The translations under genes and the position numbers were made by a program. From positions 124,001-188,000 of the forward strand of contig NZ_LXRG01000210.1 of the NCBI RefSeq assembly GCF_001651035.1: a stretch of DNA of 64,000 nt. The letters run 5' to 3'. Source of the stretch: Halomonas sp. ALS9 (GTDB lineage: Bacteria > Pseudomonadota > Gammaproteobacteria > Pseudomonadales > Halomonadaceae). This document shows, piece after piece, positions 49,760 through 56,563 of the stretch. Position 1 is the first letter of the stretch, and each line of letters begins with the position of its first letter. The notes under the pieces were generated by a model. The model had not been told where the DNA came from. It did no database searches and worked only from the letters and a program-made list of their open reading frames with translations.

Positions 49760-51097
49760 ATGTTTGAAATGATAATACCCCAAGATGCCCATGTTCTAAT
49801 GCGCATTAATGAATGCGATAAGGGGGCTGAAAATGCTAGATTTTGCATAAGCCCGTTGCCATTGCCTACTAAAAATAAGCAAGCGCATGTTATGCCGAGT
49901 TTGGATGTTCGCTACGATAATGTCACCATGGATATTCGTGAGGGAGCAAGACCAGATGGCTTGATAGCGGCCGGGCATACGTTGACTTCTGGTTTTTTGT
50001 GGATATTTTGTTTAGGCCTATTTTTGCTTTTGATTGTTCCTATAGATGGTTTTGGATACGTAGAAACTCTCACATTATGCCTTGCCGGGCTGTATGCTCT
50101 TTTTCTTTTCGTATTTAATCCGGCAGTTTCCTTCGTAAATACCCAGCTTAAGCGAGCGACTCCCGTACGCTTTAATCGCCAACGCCGTGAAGTAGCGTTT
50201 GTTGTGGCGCCGTCTGACCGGTTCTGGCTGCCTGCTCCTGACAACCTTTGGTTTATGGGATTAGGGCCTATTGCGATGTCAATTGTCTCCGGGCCAATTG
50301 CCATTTTTAATATTAGTCAATGGTTGGTAGGAGCGGAAGAAACCTTTCCCCTTGGGCAGGTATTGTTCCATGCCATGGCTATGGCGATTCTTTTCGGTTA
50401 TACCTCAGTTTACGATCATATCGCATACCTTTGTAAGCGCGAGCGCCGCACGGTATTGGTGCCCTGGGAAGATTTAGTCGCGATAGTTGGTGTGAGCTGG
50501 TCGGTGGCGCTGAAAGATGTGTCCAACTTTGGCTGGAGCCTTACGCTGTTGGTTCCAGACCCAGAGCGTCCCGGTTACTCCATGCCTGGGGCAGGAATCA
50601 TATTGAGTGCCGATGGTGAGCTAGAGGCCCTGGCACAGTGGGAATATTTCCGCTGTTTTATGGAGGAGGGGCCGGATGCCATTACGCCCACAGCAAGAGG
50701 GTGGGGGCTTGAGTGGTACGATGATTACGTGGCCCACGAAAAAGCTGAATGCAAACGCACCAATAATAAGGCCCGCTGGCGTCGCTTTCGTCGCAAGCGG
50801 ATGTGGGAGCATGCCCGCTTGGCGAACTGGTACACGGATTACCGCACGAAGCACGTGCTGCCCAAAGCCATTCCCAAAGACTGGTTGGCAGAGTGGTCAA
50901 CACCCTTGCCGCCTTTGGAGTGGGCCAGACCCTCGCCTGCGCTCACCGAACTTAGCGCAGTTCTGTGTGCGGCCTATCGGCGTGGAGAAACGCTTATCAC
51001 CATGGGCGATATCGAAAAGCGCTTTGGGGTGACAGTGCCTTCCGCTAGCCAACGGGCTTATCCTACGTTTCCGTTTAGGCGTGGTGGTTCACGATAA
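49760..51097 (+). CDS. DUF6708-like membrane protein of the T6SS island
   Basis: About 445 residues from the ATG at 49760, which has AAGG 5 nt upstream; upstream in-frame ATG 49706 lacks a site. Hydrophobic segments at about 75-120 and 170-230 of the protein (GFLWIFCLGLFLLLIVPIDGF, LTLCLAGLYALFLFVFNPAVSF, FMGLGPIAMSIVSGPIAIF, LFHAMAMAILFGY). A soluble part follows with VPWEDLVAIVGVS and a WEYFRCFMEEGPDAI motif. The pattern resembles DUF6708 proteins found beside VgrG and VasX-type toxins, perhaps immunity or accessory factors. The family call is from memory of the pattern. Confidence 0.65.
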   Translation: MFEMIIPQDAHVLMRINECDKGAENARFCISPLPLPTKNKQAHVMPSLDVRYDNVTMDIREGARPDGLIAAGHTLTSGFLWIFCLGLFLLLIVPIDGFGYVETLTLCLAGLYALFLFVFNPAVSFVNTQLKRATPVRFNRQRREVAFVVAPSDRFWLPAPDNLWFMGLGPIAMSIVSGPIAIFNISQWLVGAEETFPLGQVLFHAMAMAILFGYTSVYDHIAYLCKRERRTVLVPWEDLVAIVGVSWSVALKDVSNFGWSLTLLVPDPERPGYSMPGAGIILSADGELEALAQWEYFRCFMEEGPDAITPTARGWGLEWYDDYVAHEKAECKRTNNKARWRRFRRKRMWEHARLANWYTDYRTKHVLPKAIPKDWLAEWSTPLPPLEWARPSPALTELSAVLCAAYRRGETLITMGDIEKRFGVTVPSASQRAYPTFPFRRGGSR

Positions 51098-51129
51098 ATG
51101 TTTAACATCCAACCTCAAAGACGCCCGGT

Positions 51130-51410
51130 CCCCATGCGCGCGGGCGAACAGCAATGCCTCCGTTTCACAGCCCGCTTTGGTAAGTTCGAAAGGATTGTAC
51201 TAGCCGCGATATTGCCGCCTTTGAGTCACCCCAAGCGACCTACGACTGTATTAAGGCGTTTAGTGACCGATTTCCGCAAAGACTTGCCCAAGATCGATAT
51301 GCCCACGCTAGTTCTCCATGGCGATTCAGATGGTATCAGTGCCCACTGATGAGTTTAATCAGGCGCTGATTACCTTTTTGGATGAACGTTTGAGAGTTTC
51401 TGCCTGCTAG
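51130..51410 (+). pseudogene. Remnant of an alpha/beta-hydrolase gene
   Basis: Pieces of a chloroperoxidase-type hydrolase are visible: RFGKFERIVLAAILPPL near 51169, TDFRKDLPKIDMPTLVLHGDSDGI from 51269, then after a frame change TDEFNQALITFLDERL ending in a stop at 51410. The nucleophile region and the histidine region are missing. The gene has internal deletions and a frameshift. Confidence 0.75.
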
Positions 51411-51441
51411 CGACAACGCTGCCCTAATATCGGCGTTGTCG
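51411..51441. terminator. Hairpin between T6SS island and nirD
   Basis: CGACAACGC (51411-51419) and GCGTTGTCG (51433-51441) form a 9-bp perfect stem. There is no strong T run, but it lies just past the nirD stop and could end transcription on the minus strand. Confidence 0.6.
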
Positions 51442-51456
51442 ATTTAACAAAGCTAA

Positions 51457-51903
51457 TCAATGTGGCTTCCCCTCCACCCACACCTCATCACCTTTAAACT
51501 CGATCTTCCAAGTGCGCAGCTTGACGCTTTCATCTTCCAAACACTGCCCATCTTCAAGGCGGAAGTGCTGCTTGTAGATAGGCGAGGCGACCACCGGTGC
51601 GCCTTTCAGGTCACCGACGATGCCGCGGGCGATGACGTTGGCGTTCGAGAAAGGATCATGGTGGTCAAGGGCGTACAGTTTATCCCCCTGTTTTTGTTGC
51701 CCCCCAGGTAAATAGAAAATAGCGACCTGAGCGGGGCCATCGGCGGTTTCGAGCCAGGCGGCGACGCCGGAGTATTCCACGAGGTCTGCCTTGGTACAGA
51801 CTTTTTGCCACGCCGTGTTGTTTTCAGAAGCGTGGTTTTCAAAAGCCTCGCTGTTTGGGGAATCTGCCATATTCATGTCTTTTTTCAGTGCCGTTGCGGT
51901 CAT
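51457..51903 (-). CDS. nirD: Nitrite reductase (NADH) small subunit
   Basis: 148 residues with the Rieske-like NirD fold: QKVCTKADLVEYSGVAAWL, VAIFYLPGG, KLYALDHHDPFSNANVIARGIVGDLKGAPVVASPIYKQHFRLEDGQCLED. As in other NirD proteins, the cysteine/histidine ligands of true Rieske clusters are not all present. It partners NirB in reducing nitrite to ammonium in the cytoplasm. It follows nirB on the same strand after a 59-bp spacer. The N-terminal 30 residues are poorly conserved, so an internal start (51876 or 51870) is possible. Confidence 0.93.
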   Translation of the reverse strand: MTATALKKDMNMADSPNSEAFENHASENNTAWQKVCTKADLVEYSGVAAWLETADGPAQVAIFYLPGGQQKQGDKLYALDHHDPFSNANVIARGIVGDLKGAPVVASPIYKQHFRLEDGQCLEDESVKLRTWKIEFKGDEVWVEGKPH

Positions 51904-51922
51904 GGGTTGCCTCGTTTTTATT

Positions 51923-51949
51923 CAGTGTCAGTGTCGTTGTCAGTGTCAG
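51923..51949. repeat. Short tandem repeat between nirB and nirD
   Basis: CAGTGTCAGTGTCGTTGTCAGTGTCAG is built of CAGTGT/CGTTGT six-base units. It sits in the 59-bp nirB-nirD spacer. It may be a slippage product; no function is evident. Confidence 0.5.
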
Positions 51950-51962
51950 GGCCCAGCGTTTC

Positions 51963-54485
51963 TTAAGCGGGCCGTAGCTGGCCACGTTCGGAGGTCATAA
52001 TGATCGACGGATCCGGGCGGTCGTCGTTGACGAAGCTGCGGAAGCGCTTTAGCTTCTCTGGGTCGCTGATCGCGTCGGCCCATTCGCATTGGTAGGTATC
52101 CACCACAGTTTGCATTTGGCGCTCAAGCTCGGCGTTGATGCCTAAGCTGTCTTCCAGAATCACCTCTTTGAGGTACTCCAGGCCGCCTTCAAGGTTTTCC
52201 CGCCATACCGAGGTGCGCTGGAGCCGGTCGGCGGTGCGCACGTAAAACATCAGGAAGCGGTCAATGGTGCGGTAGAGCTGCTCGTCGTCGAGATCGGTGG
52301 CGAACAGTTCGGCGTGGCGTGGGCGCATGCCGCCGTTACCGCAAACGTAGAGGTTCCAGCCGTTTTCGGTGGCGATAATGCCGATATCTTTGCTCTGGGC
52401 CTCGGCGCACTCCCGGGTACAGCCGGAAACGCCGAACTTGATTTTGTGCGGTGAGCGTAGGCCCTTGTAGCGGTTCTCTAACCAGATCGCCATGCCGACG
52501 CTGTCCTGCACGCCGTAGCGGCACCAGGTGCTGCCCACGCAGGATTTTACCGTGCGCAGCGATTTACCGTAGGCGTGGCCGGTCTCGAAACCAGCAGCAA
52601 TCAGCTCGCTCCAGATATCCGGCAGGTCTTCCAGGCGGGCGCCGAACAGGTCGATGCGCTGGCCGCCGGTGACTTTGGAGTAGAGGCTGTATTTTTTGGC
52701 CACTTCGCCCAGCACGATCAGCTTGTCTGGGGTGATCTCACCACCGGCCACACGCGGCACTACCGAGTAGGTGCCGTTTTTCTGCATGTTGGCCATAAAG
52801 GTGTCATTGGTGTCCTGCAAGGGAATATGCGCCGCGTCGGTGATCGGCTCGTTAAAGCAGGAGGCCAGAATGGACGCCACGGCGGGTTTGCAGATATCGC
52901 AGCCCAGGCAATGGGTGTCCTGGTTACCATGTTTTGCGATCAATTCACTAAAGGTCTTGATGCCTTCCACGCGGACAATGTCGTAAAGCTCCTGGCGGGT
53001 ATGGGCAAAGTGCTCGCAAATCGATTTGTCGACTTCGACGCCGCGGGCTTCCAGCTCATGGTCGACCACGCTTTTGAGTAGCGCCGTACAGCCACCGCAG
53101 CCGGTACTGGCTTTGGTATCGCCTTTCACCCCGCCTAAATCGATCGCACCCGCATCAATGGAGGCGCAAATATCGCCCTTGGAGACGTTATGGCAGGAGC
53201 AGATGGTGGCGGTTTCTGGTAGCGCCCCAGGGCCGAGGGTGGGCGCTGCGCCGCTGCTTTGGGGCAGTATCAGCGAGGCGGGCTCATCGGGCAGCTCAAT
53301 GCCGTTGGAGTAGTACTGCAAGAGGGTATCGTAAACGCCGTTATTGCCCACCAGCATGGCGCCGAGCAGCTTTTTACCGTCGCTGGAGACTACCAGCTTG
53401 CGGTACTCCTGCTTGATGGGATCCAGGTAGCGGAACATCCGCGCGCCGGGGTTCTGGTTGCCATGGGCGTCCCCGATTGAGCCCACATCCACGCCGAGCA
53501 GCTTGAGTTTGGTGCTCATGTCGGCGCCGCCAAACTGGGTATCGCCCTCGGTCAAGGTTGAAAGGGCGGTTTTGGCCATTTGGTAGCCGGGGGCCACCAG
53601 GCCGAAAATACTCTGGTTCCACAGCGCCACTTCACCAATCGCCAGGATGGCCGGGTCGCTGGTCAGGCATTGGTTATCCACCACCACGCCGCCGCGTTCG
53701 CCTATCTCCAGGCCGCAGTCGCGGGCTAACTGGTCACGGGGGCGGATGCCCGCGGAGAACACAATTAGGTCGGTTTCCAGCACCTTGTCGTCTTGGAAGA
53801 CCATGCGGTGGCGGCTGGCTTCGCCATCCTCAATGCGCTGGGTGGCCCGCTCCAGGAGGACTTGTACGCCCAGCTCTTCGATTTTTTCGCGCAGTAGCTC
53901 GCCGCCTTCGCTATCCACCTGCATAGGCATCAGGCGTGAGGCGAATTCCACCACCGCCGTATCCAGATTCAAACCGCGCAGGGCGTTAGCCGCCTCCAAG
54001 CCGAGCAGGCCGCCACCCACCACCACGCCGGTAGTGGCATTTTCGGCAGCCGCTCGGATGGCGTCTAAATCGTCTAGGGTGCGGTACACCAGGCAGCCAT
54101 CGCGGTCGTTTCCGGGAATCGGCGGCACAAAGGGGAAAGAGCCGGTGGCCAATACCACGCGATCGTAGGGGTAACGGCCCTGGTCGGTGACCACTTCTTG
54201 CTGGTCGCGGTCGATTTCAATCACGGCTTCGCCGGTGCGCAGTTCCACACCGCTAACGGCGTAGTAATCTGCCTCGCAAAGCGCTAACGAGTCCGCATCG
54301 CGTCCGCTGAAGTATTCGGATAAGTGCACCCGGTCATAGGCGCGGTGGCGCTCTTCGCCAAACACGGTGACTTGATAACGCTCAAGGCCGCCGTTATCGA
54401 TCAGCTGCTCGACCAAGTGGTGGCCGACCATGCCGTTACCAATAATAATAAGCTGCTGTTGTGAAGCCATCGTTTGGGTAGACAT
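51963..54485 (-). CDS. nirB: Nitrite reductase (NADH) large subunit
   Basis: 840 residues. FAD-binding IIIGNGMVGHHLVEQLI at the start and an NAD-binding VVGGGLLGLEAANAL near residue 150 form the reductase. Two BFD-type [2Fe-2S] segments follow (CSCHNVSKGDICASIDAGAIDLGGVKGDTKASTGCGGC; CLGCDICKPAVASIL). The siroheme/[4Fe-4S] part has VGSTWCRYGVQDS and FGVSGCTRECAEAQSKDIG with a later CGNGG. It reduces nitrite to ammonium using NADH. Its start abuts the stop of the NasB-like gene, so the order on the minus strand is NasB-like, nirB, nirD. Confidence 0.96.
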   Translation of the reverse strand: MSTQTMASQQQLIIIGNGMVGHHLVEQLIDNGGLERYQVTVFGEERHRAYDRVHLSEYFSGRDADSLALCEADYYAVSGVELRTGEAVIEIDRDQQEVVTDQGRYPYDRVVLATGSFPFVPPIPGNDRDGCLVYRTLDDLDAIRAAAENATTGVVVGGGLLGLEAANALRGLNLDTAVVEFASRLMPMQVDSEGGELLREKIEELGVQVLLERATQRIEDGEASRHRMVFQDDKVLETDLIVFSAGIRPRDQLARDCGLEIGERGGVVVDNQCLTSDPAILAIGEVALWNQSIFGLVAPGYQMAKTALSTLTEGDTQFGGADMSTKLKLLGVDVGSIGDAHGNQNPGARMFRYLDPIKQEYRKLVVSSDGKKLLGAMLVGNNGVYDTLLQYYSNGIELPDEPASLILPQSSGAAPTLGPGALPETATICSCHNVSKGDICASIDAGAIDLGGVKGDTKASTGCGGCTALLKSVVDHELEARGVEVDKSICEHFAHTRQELYDIVRVEGIKTFSELIAKHGNQDTHCLGCDICKPAVASILASCFNEPITDAAHIPLQDTNDTFMANMQKNGTYSVVPRVAGGEITPDKLIVLGEVAKKYSLYSKVTGGQRIDLFGARLEDLPDIWSELIAAGFETGHAYGKSLRTVKSCVGSTWCRYGVQDSVGMAIWLENRYKGLRSPHKIKFGVSGCTRECAEAQSKDIGIIATENGWNLYVCGNGGMRPRHAELFATDLDDEQLYRTIDRFLMFYVRTADRLQRTSVWRENLEGGLEYLKEVILEDSLGINAELERQMQTVVDTYQCEWADAISDPEKLKRFRSFVNDDRPDPSIIMTSERGQLRPA

Positions 54486-55829
54486 CTAAGCCGCCTCCGA
54501 CGTTGTATGAGAAGAGTGTTTTGAAGAAGAGCATTTAGAAGAGTGTTCAGACGAATCAGGGGTATGTTGAGATGCCGCATCGCGTAGCACGTCGACATCT
54601 GCTGCACCAAACAAGAGGGCTTGGCGGTAAACGTTAAGATCGCTACCCGCAAGCGCCTGCTCGAAGTACCAGGGCCCCTGGCTGGTGTCGCCGTAGAGTA
54701 CCGCGCCTTCAATCTGGCCATCGCGTAGCAGCAGGCGGCGGTAGTCGCCACGCTCAAGATCGTGGTAATTCAATACGTCATGCTCGGCGCTGGCCTCGGT
54801 GGGGCCAAAGGCATAGAGCGCTACGCCGCTGATTTTAAGTTTGGTGGCGCTGGGGGCATCCGCGTAGCCTTCGGTAGCCGTGCCGCACAGCGTTGCGGCA
54901 AGCACCTCTACCTGGCGCCAGATCGGTTCCACCAGGCCGTAGGTAGTGCCCTCAAACTGGCAGCACTCGCCAAGGGCGGAGATTGCCGGGTCAGAGGTGG
55001 TTAGAAACTCATCTACAACAATGGCGCGCTCGGTGGTCAGGCCCGCTTGGCGACCCAGCTCTGCATTCGGGGTAATGCCCGCGGCAACGATCACGCTGGA
55101 GGCGTCCAACTGGCGGCCATCGGCAAGATGCAGCTTGGCGACACGACCCCGTTTATCTCCCTCCAGTCGCGCTAACTGTGCACCGGTGATGATATTCAAG
55201 CCGTGTTGAGTGAGGGTGTCTTTGAGCAGGTGCGCGGCGGTCGCATCCAACTGGCGGTTCATTAGCCGCTCGCTGCGCTGGAGCACGCTAACGTTGATAT
55301 CATTGCCGCGCTTACGCAGCCCTTCAGCGGCTTCAAGACCCAGCAAGCCGCCACCAATCACCACCACATCACCGCCCTGTTGAGCGATATCAGTAAGTGC
55401 ATCAGCGTCTTGTAGGTCGCGAAAGCCGTGTACGCCCTCAAGCTCAATGCCGGGAACGTCGGGCAGCGCTGGGCGCGAGCCGGTGGCGATGACCAGATGA
55501 TCGTAATCAAACGATTGGCCGCTATCAGTAATCAATGTTTGGCGTGCGCGATCAATCGTCTCGACCTTCTCACCCAGTATCAGGGTGACGCCTTGATCTG
55601 CGTACCACGCAGTATCACGCAGGGTAAGCGCATCTTGCTGCATCTCACCGGCCAGCAGTGGCGAAAGCAGGATACGGTTATAGGCAGGGGTTGGCTCGGC
55701 GCCAACCACCGTGATGCGCTGGGGGCGTGTGGGCTGTTTGACCAGCGCCTCGATGAGTCGGTGGCTTGCCATACCATTGCCAATAATCACTAGATGGTCG
55801 TGGGGTGGGCACCGGGAAGTGGTTTCCAT
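54486..55829 (-). CDS. NAD(P)H/FAD reductase subunit of assimilatory nitrate reductase (NasB-like)
   Basis: 447 residues with two nucleotide-binding motifs: VIIGNGMASHRLIEALV (FAD) and VVVIGGGLLGLEAAEGL (NAD), plus PAYNRILLSPLLAGE and IVAAGITPNAELG. It resembles the reductase half of NirB without siroheme domains, as do NasB/NasC electron donors to NasA. The C-terminal 28 residues are a low-complexity Ser/His/Lys tail (SSEHSSKCSSSKHSSH), perhaps metal binding or disordered. The ATG at 55829 has GAGGAG upstream; an upstream TTG does not. An attenuator-like leader precedes it. Confidence 0.85.
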   Translation of the reverse strand: METTSRCPPHDHLVIIGNGMASHRLIEALVKQPTRPQRITVVGAEPTPAYNRILLSPLLAGEMQQDALTLRDTAWYADQGVTLILGEKVETIDRARQTLITDSGQSFDYDHLVIATGSRPALPDVPGIELEGVHGFRDLQDADALTDIAQQGGDVVVIGGGLLGLEAAEGLRKRGNDINVSVLQRSERLMNRQLDATAAHLLKDTLTQHGLNIITGAQLARLEGDKRGRVAKLHLADGRQLDASSVIVAAGITPNAELGRQAGLTTERAIVVDEFLTTSDPAISALGECCQFEGTTYGLVEPIWRQVEVLAATLCGTATEGYADAPSATKLKISGVALYAFGPTEASAEHDVLNYHDLERGDYRRLLLRDGQIEGAVLYGDTSQGPWYFEQALAGSDLNVYRQALLFGAADVDVLRDAASQHTPDSSEHSSKCSSSKHSSHTTSEAA

Positions 55830-55864
55830 GGGTGGCTCCTCTTGTCGTTGCGGCTGCTTGAGCA

Positions 55865-55942
55865 CCAAACAAAAAAACGCCCCTGTCGCGCCCTCTGTTC
55901 TGCAATTTGCAGAAGGAGAGCACAGCAGGGGCGTCGTTGCCC
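55865..55942 (-). promoter_or_regulatory. ANTAR-type attenuator leader of the nasB-nirBD operon
   Basis: On the minus strand, GGGC-AACGAC-GCCC is a stem with a hexaloop carrying A1 and G4, the ANTAR-protein target pattern. Its 3' arm overlaps the terminator stem ACGCCCCTG, which pairs with CAGGGGCGT further on and is followed by seven Ts. An inner TTCTGCA/TGCAGAA hairpin strengthens the terminator. Formation of one structure excludes the other. The ATG follows 36 nt later. Confidence 0.82.
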
Positions 55943-56433
55943 GATAGCGCTATTTAAAAGCGTATGTTTTAAACCTGCGACAACCGCCATTGGCTGTCAG
56001 CTGATTAAAAACCTTACCCAGTAACAAGCAAGGAGCTAGCCAACTGGCCGTCTGGAATATTTTTTTAAATAACTTCAGATGTTTAGATGTAGATGGTGGA
56101 TAAGCACTGGCACGGCTCTTCGCATAGGCTGCACAGTGATGGTGCGAAAAGGGTGGTGGCGTGCACTCTCGCACACCATTTAGCGTGTGAAAGGTATTAA
56201 AACAAGTGCCAAAAAGCGTGCTGCGTCGTCATCTCCTTATTTTTAAGTGACTGTTTATAAAAAATAAGTTTTCAATAAGACATTCTTAGGCTTGGCTTTT
56301 GCAGCTTCTAGGCAACAAGTTAGTTAACAAGGGATAAGCGCTCATTGCTAGGCGATGGCAGCGAACAATTCCAAAGCCGTTCGAAAAATAACTAGCCGTT
56401 AGAAAATGTGTAGCTGAAATTAAAGTAAATTTT
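55943..56433. other. Divergent nitrate-assimilation control region, no gene seen
   Basis: This gap between the two leaders holds no credible ORF. It should contain both promoters. GTGCGA (56134-56139) and TCGCAC (56166-56171) form a loose inverted repeat. A sigma-54-like TGGCAC element is present at 56108 but its downstream half has wrong spacing. No promoter could be assigned with confidence. Confidence 0.5.
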
Positions 56434-56528
56434 GCACCGACGAAGGTGCGCTGCGGCAACGACGTCCAGCCCTCTTCTCTTAATGCGTTTATATAGCGCC
56501 TTAGAGAAAGGGACTGGGCGTTTTTTTT
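56434..56528 (+). promoter_or_regulatory. ANTAR-type attenuator leader of the nasA operon
   Basis: GCACC-GACGAA-GGTGC (56434-56449) is a hexaloop hairpin. It is followed by GGCAACGACG (56455-56464), the same ten bases found at the hexaloop of the opposite leader. Then CCAGCCCTCTTCTCT pairs with AGAGAAAGGGACTGG (13 of 15 positions) and eight Ts follow (56521-56528): an intrinsic terminator 35 nt ahead of the nasA start. Confidence 0.78.
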
Positions 56529-56563
56529 ATGCGTGGCGTTAATTAGCAACCCGAGGAGTAGCT

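Noticed and set aside
51791..52000. Plus-strand frame with a Cys/Gln repeat (QCQCRCQCQ)
   Set aside because: It is produced by the CAGTGT tandem repeat opposite the nirD start and nirB end; no ribosome binding site.
56108..56124. Sigma-54 promoter (TGGCACGGCTCTTCGCA) before nasA
   Set aside because: The GG and GC elements are 11 nt apart instead of 10, and the -12 element reads TTCGC, not TTGC. Not strong enough to annotate.
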